64,000 nt of DNA from Branchiostoma floridae (taxonomy: Eukaryota; Chordata; Leptocardii; Amphioxiformes; Branchiostomatidae), in the NCBI RefSeq assembly GCF_000003815.2, contig NC_049986.1:2228696-2292695 (forward strand), in the 5' to 3' direction. Within the stretch, counting starts at the first letter, position 1; each line of letters opens with the position of its first letter. Shown here piece after piece: positions 1 to 11,673 of this stretch. Under the pieces are notes generated by a model that saw nothing but the letters and a program-made list of their open reading frames with translations, searched no databases and was not told where the DNA came from. A program made the translations under genes and the position numbers.

Positions 1-45
1 TGGTTCGACGATTCAAAAAATATACGTACCAGGGTGCAAAAGTAA

Positions 46-395
46 TTAACAAGAATTCAATATGTTGGAGTTCAGGCTAGAAAAGTAGAATCTACAAAAT
101 ATTTGAAAATGAGATGAAGTTTGCCTGCTCGTTTTCCCAGAAAGAACACTTTGAAATGACCCCCAGCGGAGGTCACCATACTGCAGCCGACACATGGAAG
201 TAGCGGGAACCGGATTTGTGCGTGAAATTCTACCCAGCCAAACAAACATACGCATTCTTCTAATATCCACTACAGTTTCCGACTCGCTGACTTGCACAGA
301 AAAATTTGTATGGCTTTTCAAGAGCTGCAACGCCCTATTTTGTGCCCGACCTACTTTGTCCACGGGGGTCGCCCATAAATACTGTGTTATGCCAC
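46..395 (-). repeat. Decayed non-LTR retrotransposon fragment (C-terminal RT region)
   Basis: A reverse-strand frame without an ATG reads about 110 residues containing a 'KVGRAQNRALQLLKSH' stretch and a later 'RRMRMFVWLGRI'. This spacing (Gln-Asn-Arg-Ala-Leu, then an RRxR block) resembles the thumb/C-terminal region after the reverse transcriptase in LINE ORF2 proteins. No catalytic YxDD is present and the frame ends without a recognisable 3' tail. It could be a chance ORF; the call rests on the motif alone. Confidence 0.35.
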
Positions 396-600
396 CTTAA
401 CCCAAGACAGCAGCATTACACAGACTAACGTAACACATACTTGTTTTTTAAGATAACATTATAACGTTATACGTATACATATAACGAAATATATGTGTCA
501 CTCGAAGGTCAAACATATCATTTCCTGACAAGAAATTTCTATCAATTAATGATCACCACACACATGCAAATACGATAATGTATTTTGAGATATAGCAATG

Positions 601-793
601 GCCTGTTCCAAAAATAATTAAAAGGTAGAGGGAGGTCAAAGAGGCTGGATTGGAGGGTTTTACTTTTAGTGTCTTGATTGGAACTAGGGTAGGGTTTGGA
701 CTAATTCTGGATTGGACTAATTCTGGATTGGAACAAAACTTGATTTGTACCTCCTACACCCCCACCCCTCCACATTCATATTTTGGAACAGCC
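601..793. mobile_element. MITE-like element with GCCTGTTCCAAAA termini
   Basis: The left end GCCTGTTCCAAAA (601-613) is repeated in inverse orientation as TTTTGGAACAGCC (781-793), 12 of 13 bases matching, enclosing about 165 bp with no ORF. A short internal direct duplication (ggactaattctggattgg) lies near 700-730. I see no clean target-site duplication. Confidence 0.5.
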
Positions 794-1427
794 TAATACA
801 TGTGAGTATGACCAGTCTGAGAAATGACTGTGACCCGTTAACCTTTACGTTACATCACAAGCAAGTTGATATGAGCTCTATGTTTAGAAAACAGAAAATA
901 GAAATGTAGCCTCATAATTTCATACCTTCCACGACTCTCGTTTTAGCGTACTGCAATCGGAAAAGAAATGTCAGGGTCCTGAGTTAATCGTACGTTCACC
1001 TTACAGACAGTCGTAAACAGTATTTACGGTCTATCACGCGTTTTTCCATGAGAAAGTTGAGTCCGAAGTTGTTGTTTTTTCCACTCGCACACTTCGACCT
1101 TCCCTGCTGACCTTTAACCTTTTTCCTATCCCACAGTGCACCGTAAACTGTCATGGCTGCCCGCATGTGCGAAAAAAATTCGTCTATTTAAATTTCTCGA
1201 AAAGTTTGCAATTCCTTTTAATTGAGAGTACTGAATCAACTACAGGAAAATCACAAAGGGTTGATTGCCAATGTTTGCTTGGAAAACGCGACAGACGTGG
1301 AAGGATTCTGACTTTTGTAGCTAGTCTTGTCAAGTAGTTGGGCCCACGCGTGTTTTGGGGGAGGGGGGCGATCGCGAGCACGTTTGGTTGGACAAGGTAA
1401 ATCTTGGATACCCTAAAAAGAGGAAAC
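794..1427. other. SURF6 upstream region
   Basis: There is no ORF of note. This is the presumed promoter and 5' UTR side of SURF6, with a G-rich stretch (about 1358-1370) 60 bp before the ATG. I can support neither a TATA box nor a defined transcription start. Confidence 0.3.
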
Positions 1428-4400
1428 ATGGCCACACTGATGGAGCGACTTGAGCAGACAAACTTGTACTTCAAACGGATGACGGACTTGATCCCTCCGG
1501 AAATCTACTTTGAAAATAACGAGCTGAAAAGGAAACGCCAAAACAAGGAGACTGGTAAGTGCCATGCTCAATCGGTACACTAATAAGGGTCAGCCTTTTT
1601 ACCGGAAAACAGAGGAAAACACCGGAAAACACATGAAGGAGTGTATAATCTACTGAAATACAGTATGTTTTGATGAGTAAACATGACAGGTCGCTATGTT
1701 TTGCCACAGAATAATCTACCCATGGCCCTGGAATGAAGAAATCGTCAGAAAAAAGCATGAGACGACAGGCCGGACCGCCGCCGCCACCAGGCGGACTGGA
1801 CGGGTGGCTGTTTTCCTCTGTTTTCCAGTAAAAAGGCTGACCGCACTAATAATACTATAGGTACTTATTGTAAAGCCTATCCAGTTGCTTGAGTATCTTT
1901 TTTATTACTATGTATCTTATAACCTGGATGTATGAAATATACATGGTTGATATCCATTGGTGTTTTTAAATTATGTAAAAATCATAATACAGAAGAACTA
2001 GAAGCCATTTAATTATTGCACATTTGGTTAATTGCACAGAAATTCCCAAATCATCTCTCATTAACTCCAATGTTAGTGACTTCACTGCACACATCACATC
2101 TGCACAACGGAAAGTCATCAATGCCGGATAACTGCACAAAAAAGTTTCATACATTGACGACAAATTGACTGAAAACTAGAGTTCGGCGACCTCATACCTC
2201 CATGAAAATTTAGAGCTTTTGTAAATTTCATGCAATTGACTAAGACATTAACATAATTTATGCGTGTTGTTGTTCATCATTGACTAACGTACACATGTCA
2301 CAAGTATAAAATTCCAATCATTAGACTTAAAGCGGCTTTGCAATTTTTACATAAATTATGCAAATAAGTTCCTCATTACCATATTTGGTATCTGCTTATA
2401 TTCCATCTATCATAATTAATAAGTGTTACATTTATTGAAGTCCAGTTATTAGTAATAATGGTATTATACAATTTCCTCATTAATTATGCAAATAAGGTCC
2501 TCATTTGCATAACATGTATATCATTATGAACACCTTTGCCCAAGCTACCTGCACCCCTAAAATGATGCCAATCCGTCAATCCTTTCTGCAGTTATCCACT
2601 TTGGAATGTCTTGACAAAAATGCCCCTGCAGTTCCGAAATTACATGTTAGGGGGCTGAAATCTGCCCCACTTTGTCATGACACTGCAAGCTATCTACCAC
2701 CCAAATGTCAAGACTATATCATGTCCGGGACAAGAGATACATTGAAAAAACTGCCATGATAGACTATTCTCAATAATTATGCAAATTTACTCCTATTTTG
2801 TATAATTGTTATCTTATCTTGTACAACATTGTCTAAGGTACCTACATACCAAAAATCATGAAAATCCATTTTTCCCTTCTTGAGTTATCCTCTTCAGAAG
2901 TTTTTGACAAAAATGCCCCTGCTATCCCAAACCTAGTCGGTAGGGGGCCAAAGCTTATGTCACTTATTCCTGAGCACAAGAGCTATCTAACACTAAAAAA
3001 TCGTGACCATAGCGTGTTCAGAACACGAGATAGCAAAACCGGAAATTGCGCTGCAGTACCAAGGGAAGCCGCTAGGGGTCCCAAAATCTAATCACTTCTA
3101 GCTTTCATCACACCCCACCAACACACCAAGTATGAAACTAATCCATCTAGCCGTTCTTGAGATATCTTGTTGACAGACAGACAGACACACACACAAACGC
3201 TGGGTAAAATATAACCTCCATGACATTTCATGGGGGTAATTAGTATTGAAATTGGCATACGCGGTACAAATAAGCTGAAAACTGCCTTGGTAAATGTGCA
3301 GTACTGACAACATACATGAAAATTTTATCAGGAGCAAAATAAAATGATATTTTTGGAAATCGGGGTGGGTCCCGGGCATATTGGCACCAAAAAGAGACGT
3401 ACACCCATTAAAGGCATTACTATTTGGCAGACAACTTGCTGTGACATATAAATAACTTAATAATAAATAACTTAATAAGAATTGTTCTCTATCTGTCCAT
3501 TGCCTAATCACTTACGGGGAGGTATTTTTTCTGTTAAGGAGAAAATAGTTGCAGTGCTTTTAAGTTCTTGTCAGCCAACTTCGGAAACCACATGTCGACT
3601 CGTTGGCTTATGTCATTCAATCCCTCAAAATGCCACATCCTCCATATCACAAGTACAAGGTGCTGGTATGGCCCCACTTTGAATATAGTTTCATTGTCTG
3701 GGACCTGTACACCAACAAAGGGATACAGGTGGTGGAGGCCGTCTAGCACAGGGTCACCCATGTGACCCCTAAATAGAAAATGACTTCCAGCGGACTAGTA
3801 CTAGTAGCATGTCACATGCTTCATGATCTACATCTCTTTGAAAGGAAGATTAATGCTTGTCTTAACTACATACTACAATGTTATAAACAACCATATCATT
3901 AATACGGCTGTTTATGATATTAATATTATTAATATTGACACCACTAGTTCTCTCAAACCAGCCCAGGGCACACCCATTAAGTAACCACAAATTTAAACTT
4001 CAGCCCATATTTGCACCAACGGACACTTACAAATATTTCTTCTGTACCCGAACTATACCAAAATGGAACTCCCTGCTTGGCACAGTAGTGATAGCCCCCA
4101 CAGTTGAGCCATTCTGTGCCAGGCTGGAGGCTTGCCCGTCTTAGCCCAGGACCTCAACTAACACCCACCCAACCTACACACACTTTGCCCCTGATGGTGT
4201 TACTGTAAATGCAGAAACTTTTACGGTGGTTTAATGTTCGCGGTTTTTGCAGTGGCCGTTTTGCCACGAACTTAAAACCATCGCAAACATTTTCAGTGGA
4301 GGCAGTAATGGCAGTAAGAGACTACAGTGCATGGTGCTACCGCGAAAAGTCCTTTTACCCACTACCGCAAAATTAAATCCCGCAAACTTAAATGTATTTA

Positions 4401-7400
4401 CAGTATCTGGGGGTACTAGTAGTGACAGTGTAGATGCAGATGTGATGTATGTGCCTGTATAACTGGAGTTTTTGTGTTCAGGTGGTCCCCTGACTAAGTC
4501 AGCCTTGCGAGCTCTGCACAAGAAGATGAGACTGGACCCAAACCAGTACAAGACTGTGACTGAGCTACAGAAGGACATGGCAAGGGAGGAGGAGACAGAT
4601 AGTGATGGTTAGCTTCTTAAGCATGTGCTTATACATGTGAATATCCAGTCAATGTCTTTTTTTGGAAATACTTAAAGGTGCAGAGCCTGAGATCGTTTGA
4701 TGTAGAGTAAGACTCTTAAGAGTGGTAAATATTTTAATACTATAATAGAACCACATTCTAATTAATGCACTACTGTACTGAATATATTGTACCAGTACCA
4801 GGGCTCTAGCTAGCATTTTAGCATAGTGGGCGACTACGCTATAATTTGTGACCACTATGCTAAAATAAGGACCACTAGCTAATTTTAACTAGCGTAGTGA
4901 TGCTTTGCTATCATTTACTTGTTTAACAATGTCTAATCAATGAACAATGAAAAATGATTATATGTCACTCAAAGCTTATCAAAAATTCTTCAAATTACAT
5001 GTGATTTCTTTTTTTTCGTTTTTGAGGCTACCAACTTCAATTTGCACCACGCAGTCCCACCAAACAGAGTGATGAACAGAGTGCCAACTTTTAACTCATA
5101 CATTTTCACAATCTCACCTTGGAAGGGTCAAGACCCCCTTTCCACACCAATCTCCTGATTGGTCGCTTCGCTACCATGCCCTTCCCACTATGCTAAAATG
5201 AAATCCTGGCTAGAACCCTGAGTACTGGTAGTACTAGTAGAAGTATCCATTATTTGATTATACTGCTGCTGGGGTCCCTGACACGGGGATAGGCAGCAGT
5301 CGGCTTGTCTTCACACCACACTTCCAAGTGGCTCTGTCCAGTGGGCTCACCCTAGTTAAACTGCACCAGTTAGGTTTAATTGTTGAAAGCATTTTGTACC
5401 ACATGTGCTTGTATGCCTTTCTGTGTTATAACAGTAATGTAGCTAAGCTATCCTTTAACCATGTCTTGAATTTACTCCTTTTGTCTACTACCATAACACA
5501 TTACTACTGGCTAGTCTTACAGAATATACCAGTATGTAGAAAAGTAGCATAAGGTTATCAAATATATGTCTGTTTTCAAATAATAACTGTCACACTTTGA
5601 TTCAATTGTTAACTAGTATTCATGTCATGCACCTCTACAGATGAGGATGTCAAGAAAGCGACCAAGAAGAACAAGAAAAAGCAGAACAGGTCTGAGAAAG
5701 AAGACTTGCGGCAGAAACTCCAGGCTAAGATTCAACAGATGAAAGCTGTAAGGAAGGCCCCCAAACCTCAAGATCTGGCAACTCAGAGGTCAAAGAGACA
5801 AGCAAAGAAAGAGAGACAGAAGCAGAGAAGAAAGACTGTAAACAAAACAGGGACTCAGACGAAAGGAAAGGCATTCGAGGAAGGAACGGCTGCAAAGAAA
5901 CCTGACGGCACTCCTGTGTTGAATCAAGAGGGGAAGCTGGTCTTTAGCAAGTTTGACTTCACCAGCGATGTTGGAAGTGGTAAGAAGAAGGGCAAAGAAG
6001 CTCCCAAGCACCTGAAGAAGTTGTTGGCAAAGGCTGAAGATAAAAAACAGAAGATAAAAGATCTGAAAAGTGAAGACCTTGGAAAGGTTAGTAGTACAAA
6101 TTTACGTTAATGCTGTACTTGTTAGTGTTACAACATTGCACAAAAAGACATCATATCCCATTGCAGAACTTAAATTTTTATGCTCTATTGTTAACTATGT
6201 TTAGATTTTCATCCTAAGTATCTTTCATTCAATTGGTGCCATCCAATTTACTACCAGAGGCTATGCTATGTATACATCTCATTGCAGAATTTAATATCTT
6301 TATGCCCTGTTGTTAACCAGGCTTAGATTTTCATGTTAAGTATCTTTCATTTAATTAGTGTCATCCAATTTACTACCAAAGGCTATGCCACATTTTTCCT
6401 CTTGAATTTCTGTCCTTTAAAACCATCTTTGTGTGGCGTAACTAGTAGAGCATTCGGCTCGGAATCGAAAGGTGCTGAGTTTAATACCCACCATGCTCCA
6501 ACGTTGTGCCTTTGGGAAAGGCACTTTACATGACATTCCCTGACGGTGGAGTGACACCCACCGAGCCCCTTTGGCTAATCTGTCTAAGTGAGTGCCAAAA
6601 ACACACAACGGATTTGGTGCACCAAAGTGCCAACATCTGCACATTGGTTTCCCACCAAGAACAGTTAATATTTTTTTTTCTTTTAAACCATCTGTTTTAA
6701 GGCACATGAGGTTGAACAGAAGTCCAAGTGGAAGTCAGCTCTACAGAAGGCTCAGGGTGTCAAACTGAAGGATGATCCAGAACTACTGAAGAAGAGCATC
6801 AAAAGAAAAGACCAGATAAAGAAGAAGAGTAAGAAACAATGGAAAGAGAGAAAAGATCAGGTGAGAGACATGATATGAGTCTTCATTTCTAAAACCTCTT
6901 GGACAGAGGACAAAAGAACTATAATGGAAGCATCTTTCTTCACTACTAATAGTTGCTACTTGCTACTAACAAGTAGTAGTGAAAGATATCCCCCATCCTC
7001 AACCTTTGCCAAAAAGAGTTTAGCATTACTTGAACACTTAATACTGCTGTGTAATAAAGTTCATTCATTTATTCATTCATTAACTCATTCATCCATCCAT
7101 CCATCCATCCATCCATTCATTGATAGGTATGATAAAATGATCAGTTATTTAAATTTATGTAATAGAAATACTATTATTGTTTACCAATCTTGTTATATTT
7201 GCTTGCAGGCAGTAGCTTAACTGGGTAGAATTTTTATGCATGTGCATTTCAATCATCTGTCAGTACATTGTATTAGAATTCAATTGTCCTTTGCAAGATC
7301 TCGGTAAAGCGAGAATCCCATTAAGGTCTACATTCATTTTCATTAATGCTCTGGTACATTGGCATTGGTGCTGTGGCCAAACGATTGGACAGTTCGCTCA

Positions 7401-7883
7401 ATGAATTTCATTCATGAAAAATGGATCTTTGTGTGCTTAGTTGTCCTTGTAGTCATACTTGTGCATTTTGTTCGCGGAGATTTAATTTCGCGGTAACACC
7501 ATACACTGCAGACTGATACCATAATAGAAAAATGTTCGCAGAACATTTCTGCATTTACAGTAATCCCATTATAAAGTGAAGGGTAGCACCAATTTGATTT
7601 GGAACGCAGTAATGACACCAAAGTTCCACAGATACCTGCTTATGCTTTTGACTTTTAGTATCTACCATAAAATGTGGGTATTGATAATGTTGGTACAAAG
7701 ATAATGAATTACTATAAAATATATTATGATATTCATTGCCATTATTTTTTTACGCAGGTTGAAGCCAACATCAAGAAGAAGCAAGACAAGAGAAGAGACA
7801 ACCTGAAGGCTCGCAAGCAGCAGAAGGTTTCCAACAAAATCAAAAAGGCCAAGAAGAAAGGAAGAGTCGTACCTGGGTTCTAG
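1428..7883 (+). CDS. SURF6: SURF6 homologue (nucleolar ribosome-biogenesis protein), five coding exons
   Basis: Exons: 1428-1554, 4482-4607, 5641-6086, 6702-6860 and 7758-7883. All junctions are GT-AG and phases agree (1, 1, 0, 0), giving 327 aa against about 361 in human. SURF6 proteins are basic nucleolar RNA/DNA-binding proteins acting in early pre-rRNA processing and 60S assembly. The N-terminus starts MATLMERLEQTNLYF. The middle exon is Lys/Arg/Gln-rich and contains a 'VFSKFDF' block. The conserved C-terminal core spans exons 4-5: 'KSKWKSALQKAQGVKLKDD', then 'KKSIKRKDQIKKKSKKQW', and 'KKQDKRRDNLKARKQQK' ending 'KKKGRVVPGF', which matches the Surf-6 domain pattern. The ATG lies 8 bases after a short purine run (aaaagagg). 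Introns 1 and 3 are packed with transposons. No clear AATAAA follows the stop. The neighbouring SURF genes known from vertebrates are not recognisable here. Confidence 0.93.
1587..1843. mobile_element. 257-bp MITE with exact 9-bp target duplication
   Basis: The element is flanked on both sides by cactaataa (1578-1586 and 1844-1852). Its roughly 34-bp terminal inverted repeats begin GGGTCAGCCTTTTTACCGG on the left and CGGTCAGCCTTTTTACTGG on the right (read inward). It lies in SURF6 intron 1 and has no coding capacity. An 8-9 bp duplication would fit hAT or a related superfamily, but the termini do not start with the usual hAT CAGGG. Confidence 0.8.
2340..3250 (+). repeat. Diverged tandem repeat, about 0.3-kb unit
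   Basis: Two adjacent units (about 2478-2770 and 2771-3090) share a 'ttatgcaaat' start, a 'cctacatacc/ccctgcacccc' block, 'gacaaaaatgcccctgc' and 'ggtaggggg/gttaggggg'. A weaker third match starts near 2345. The tract ends in gacagacagacagacacacacac (split across 3172-3196). It is a dispersed amphioxus-type repeat, non-coding, in SURF6 intron 1. Confidence 0.55.
3540..4144 (+). pseudogene. LINE ORF2 3' end, heavily decayed (CR1/L2-like)
   Basis: Across several frames the sequence reads 'MSFNPSKCHILHIT', then 'WPHFEYSFIVWDLYT' and 'IQVVEAV', and finally 'TDTYKYFFCTRTIPKWNSL' with 'APTVEPFCARL'. These are the ordered blocks that follow the RT palm in LINE proteins: the NPxKC motif, the 'vrP.lEYa..vWdP' block, and the C-terminal 'fF.RTi..WN.Lp..vv.a.s...Fk..L'. 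In-frame stops and frame changes show that it is dead. It sits in SURF6 intron 1. Confidence 0.75.
4201..4405. mobile_element. MITE, TACTGTAAATGCA family (copy 1)
   Basis: The left end TACTGTAAATGCA is mirrored by aaatgtatttacagta at 4391-4405. The interior is rich in 'ttcgcggttt' and 'ccgcgaa' blocks, the signature shared with the copies near 7.5 kb and 30.8 kb. No ORF. Confidence 0.65.
4799..5220. mobile_element. Non-autonomous hAT-like element, 422 bp
   Basis: The left end CAGGGCTCTAGC...GCATTTTAGCATAGTGG is inverted at the right end as CTATGCTAAAATG...GGCTAGAACCCTG. CAGGG termini are typical of hAT elements. The flanks share only 'agtac', so an 8-bp duplication is not intact. It lies in SURF6 intron 2. 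Confidence 0.65.
6150..6395 (+). repeat. Tandem duplication of about 120 bp in SURF6 intron 3
   Basis: Two neighbouring copies share 'cattgcagaa', 'ttgttaac', 'agattttcat', 'aagtatctttcatt' and 'catccaatttactacca' in the same order, with about 85-90% apparent identity by eye. Confidence 0.6.
6430..6545 (+). mobile_element. tRNA-derived SINE (degenerate)
   Basis: The tRNA-like head (gtggcgtaactagtagagca as A-box region, degraded B-box gagtttaatacc) is followed by the central block 'tttgggaaaggcacttta'. The same head and core occur at 41.9 kb and the same core at 35.8 kb. Confidence 0.65.
7060..7125. repeat. ATTC/ATCC microsatellite
   Basis: Runs of 'cattcatt' pass into six to seven 'atcc' units inside SURF6 intron 4. 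Confidence 0.9.
7460..7563. mobile_element. Partial MITE, TACTGTAAATGCA family (copy 2)
   Basis: The right terminus tgcatttacagta is intact (about 7550-7562), with 'ttcgcggagattt' and 'ttcgcggtaa' inside. The left terminus is missing. Confidence 0.5.
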
Positions 7884-8411
7884 CACTCTTGTAAAAGATT
7901 ATATACTACTAATTGATGGGAAAGTACAATAATAGTTTCAGCTTCAAAGGAATTTATATGATAATCCTTCTATTCTTGTAACAATATGTCTGAGCACAGT
8001 TGACTGAACAAGTTATTCTCATGTCAGTTTTCTTGTATTAGGTGGCATAGTTTCTGAGTAAATGATATTTAGAAGTAATTTTTACTGTCTCCATCTCGAT
8101 TGAAAAAATGTCTGCAAAGGGGTAATTTTTCACCATTCTCAATATATCTGATCATAATATCGTTATCAATATATCGATATCTTCTGCCGCAAAGTATATC
8201 TATGGTAGGACTTTATTGTGATGTTACACTTAAAACAAGAGAATCTCATGTATTTTTCTTTTTCAAATTTCCAGTTTCTTGTTCTGTGCACATGTTCAGG
8301 CTATGAATTTCTTGTCGTATATGAATTATGACACATAGGTTATGATTCAACAGAAAATGTATGACAATTGTGTAACATGATCACTACTATTGCCAAGAAA
8401 GTTATGTTTTA
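7884..8411. other. SURF6 downstream region
   Basis: AT-rich sequence with 'atatatcg' repeats near 8140-8175. No gene or recognisable mobile element is visible. Confidence 0.3.
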
Positions 8412-8753
8412 TGGAAATATGTTTGTGTGTTTGTCTGTTTATACATGCATGCATGTGTGTTTGTGTGTGCCTGTGCATGCGTGTATGTAGGTATATGTGT
8501 GTCAGTGTGTGTGTCTATGTAAGTGTGTGTGTGTGCGTGCCAGTGTTCGTGTGCATGTGCATGTGTGTGCATGTTAATGCGTGTGTGTGCATATGTGTGT
8601 GTTCGTGTGCATGTGTGTGTGTGTGCATGTTAATGCGTGTGTGTGCATATGTGTGTGTGTGTGAGTGTGTGTGTCTATGTACGTATGTGTGTGTGTGCAT
8701 GTGTGTATATGTTTGTGTGTGTGCCTGTGTTCGTGTGTGTGTCTCTGTGTGTT
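8412..8753. repeat. TG-rich microsatellite, about 340 bp
   Basis: Long (TG)n runs are interspersed with 'catgt', 'tgcgtg' and 'tatgt'. Apparent ORFs on both strands here are composed almost only of Cys/Val or Thr/His repeats and are artefacts. Confidence 0.95.
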
Positions 8754-8935
8754 GTTAACTCAAGATTCTATTTATAGATTTCCAATAGTGTTTGGTATGT
8801 GAGCAGGTTTTGAGAAACGAGTGTCAAGTTCGTTTTAGTCCCCAGCAGATTTCTTTGATTCTGAAACAGAATGTCTGTTTTTTGTGTGTGTTCTGGACCT
8901 TGTTGTGACTTAAATTTCATGAATTCCTTTGTTTA

Positions 8936-9000
8936 GTCCTTCATTCGTCCATCAGTCCATCCATCCATCCATTCAGTTTGTCATTCATTCACTCATTCAT
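8936..9000. repeat. CATC/CATT microsatellite
   Basis: Repeated 'ccat' and 'cattcatt' tetranucleotides, with a following unique stretch up to 9.4 kb in which nothing else is recognised. Confidence 0.85.
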
Positions 9001-9411
9001 AACTATCATGAGCACAAAACTAAAAACACCCGGCCAGATATATATTTTGATGCAATGTTTATTGACTTTCTACCATAAATTTACATCTCGTATGCTCAGT
9101 AGTCCAGCTACAAGCAAGTCATCTCCAGTCAGTCTGAATTATCAACGGATCTCATTTTACTACCTCCTGCACTTTTCACCCTCGTCACCAGGGGGCGTAG
9201 CTGACTCGTCAGACGCAAAATGCGTCATCACAAGACAGCTGCGCACACTAGAGAATCACTAGAGGCGGGGATGCTTTTTTACTTCTTTCAAATGATACCT
9301 CTCTGATTGAAATCACCATTTACATTAAAATGTTATGACTTAATGTTCCTCTTTTAAAGACTGACTGTAATGACACTAGCTAGTATTCTTGCCTATGGTA
9401 ATTTTCCAACA

Positions 9412-10032
9412 CTGACACTTGGTCAATGTTACACGGCTCGTGGTAGGTCAGGGCATCAATCAGTCGTCGTTGATGACGACGTAACTGTTCCTGGTTAGAG
9501 GTGACACTGGCGACACGTCTGCATTCAGCATGGATTGTTACGATCTTGAAGTAGAGGCTTGGATAAAGCCGCCTACGGGACCGGCAACGCCAATTGTAGA
9601 GCCTTCATCACACCGTTACGGTGGCAGGGCGCGGAGGTACGATTGTGGTCATTGAGGCGACAACGAACATTAAGGAACGGAGAAAGTTACCTAGAAGGCG
9701 GTATGAATTGCCAATCATAATCTACTACAGAAAACTCTGCGTTCATGCCTTGGATATCAAAACCCAAAGTTGGACGCACTTGGAGTTACGGGTGGATACA
9801 GCGGACTCAACCAGGGAGCCTTCCCACGTGTTTGTGATAGCTGTTGGTGACACGTTTTATTTCTTTTCCGCTGAACTAGTACTCTTTGGAGGTGAACTTT
9901 ATGACCCAACGATGTACGCCTACGATGCCAATAAGAAAACCCTACGCACGGATGTGGAGGAGGAACTAGGTTTTGCAGGGCACTTTCTTCGCACATCACG
10001 TAACAGGTTATATGCTGATGGACGTAGCACGT
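9412..10032 (+). pseudogene. BTB-Kelch gene fragment, kelch part only
   Basis: This region aligns with the kelch half of the two intact genes downstream. It shows 'RGRSGHQSVVVD', then after a 4-base insertion 'LFLV..GDTGDTSAFSMD' and 'EAWIKPP', and after a second frameshift near 9620 'CVHALDIKTQSW' and a C-terminal block. No BTB or BACK part precedes it and the far C-terminus is missing. The best match appears to be the 14066 gene for the first half ('DTSAFSMD' is shared) and the 18393 gene for 'CVHALD.KTQ'. At least two frameshifts and a stop make it a pseudogene. It is upstream of, and in the same orientation as, the frameshifted BTB-BACK copy, so it is not simply that copy's missing tail. 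Confidence 0.8.
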
Positions 10033-11640
10033 AAGTCTGAATGACTTTACCTAGTCCTAGATAATGGCGTAATGGCAGATTGGAAATGATGAAAACAACT
10101 ACAAACTGGACATGAAAATACCGTTGCGTTACTTTAGGCTCCATGAAAAAGATACTTTATACCTATAGCTTGATCCATATATCTACATGTAGCTTTATCA
10201 AAATAAATAATGCGTCTCGGCCAATAGTCATTCACCAACATGGATCAAAAACAGCACTTTGTGTACCAAGAAAGTTGAGCTTTGCAGGAGACGTACCGTG
10301 ATTTTTGTCCTCCAAAATGCCCGAAGTTATGGATCGTATGACAATCGCACAACCGCGCCCTTACCCAGCAAATGTAACGATAAGAAAGGCGCCACTGAGC
10401 CATAAACCCTTGACGATTTCTCTCCAAGTAGAGGTCGATGGGGAATATTTGTTATGTGATTAGGTTGGTAGAGACGATTGTCACTGTCGTAGGATATGTC
10501 CAGTGCGTTTTCTGTCCACCGGCACCATCAGGACAAAAACGGGAATATGATAAGAAGTTCATATGCCCCCTCCAACATCTGCTTGGAGAGTGCTTGACGA
10601 CCAGAGTTTGTATCACACAAACTATGCGTTAATTGTTCCGCACAATGACCATGCAAAAAAAGGAAGTGAATGCCGAGGTGAACTTTGTACTCGCAAATAC
10701 GCCTCCATGGCAGGTGTCCAACCCAAGCTTATTTTTGTTTAATATACATAGCATTAGTTAGCAACTTCTCCGATCGCTTCCGTCTGGAAAAGAAATATGA
10801 GAAATATCAAATAAAAACTGCGCTCTGAAAATGTACTTTGTTCATACTACTAAGGCATAGCCATAACCAGAAAAGAACAAAGAAGCTATGCACACCGGTG
10901 AATATGTTACCCACAAGCCTGTGCGCAGGGCAATTCAAGCCTGGATGCTGCTATGGTGACGGATCTCTTTTTTTCTTCCTGTTGGCGAAAACCGGTTTTA
11001 GTTCTGCCATGGGACACCTTTTTACTGCTACAGGACAGCGGTCACGCTACAGGATATTTGAGGGGTTTGTCTTCTGCCAACGTTGAAAATACATGGTATT
11101 GTACCTTTACCGACGACCAAGGTTCTTTTGACTGTCAGAATCGTTTACAGGTGGGTTTGTGAAGTAAGACAAAAGCCATGTCGGCTGTGGCGTTGCCACC
11201 CTTAGAAACAGATTATAGACAAAGCTTGTGTCGCTGTGCTACTGTGTATGTAACAAGTTCTATCGGATCGGAGTAAATCGCAGTGTCTGTGAGTCTAGAA
11301 CCTTTACGTACCTTTGGGTTGCATCAACGTAAACTGAAGGCAACGTTAGATTGTTTATCATAAAATAGCTTAAATGTTTCATGTTACCGGGTTACAAGTT
11401 GTAAGGTAACTGCGCAACAGCAGTGGGCTAGTCTTTTTAATCTAACATTACTATAGCACAAGAAGGACACAATGACACAGATGACGCCCATAATGATTTC
11501 TTTAAATATGGGCATGAGCCACGATTATTGCATATTTTCTCTCCGTGAAGAAGCAATTTTACCTCTTCCTCGTGAGAGTTAGAATCCCACACTAGGTCTC
11601 TCACGATTGACTCTAACATTGTCCCTATGTTTGTGTTCTC
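10033..11640. other. Spacer between kelch pseudogenes
   Basis: Contains a half-copy of a MITE (10238-10372). Elsewhere I recognise no gene; the longest ORFs here (80 codons or so) have no familiar motif. Confidence 0.3.
10238..10372 (-). mobile_element. Half-copy of MITE related to the 40.6-kb element
   Basis: Read on the minus strand it starts taagggcgcggt, continues through 'tgtgcgat' and 'cattttggaggacaaa', 'tacgtctcctgcaaag' and 'ttggtacacaaa'. These blocks occur in the same order in the complete element at 40593-40816. Confidence 0.6.
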
Positions 11641-11673
11641 CACCAGATTGTGTGGATACAAGAAACATCCACC

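Noticed and set aside
7674-7883. ORF beginning upstream of SURF6 exon 5
   Set aside because: Only the part from 7758 is coding; the earlier residues are intron translated in frame.
8390-8758. Long Cys/Val-rich ORF and its His/Thr-rich antisense
   Set aside because: Translation of a (TG)n microsatellite.
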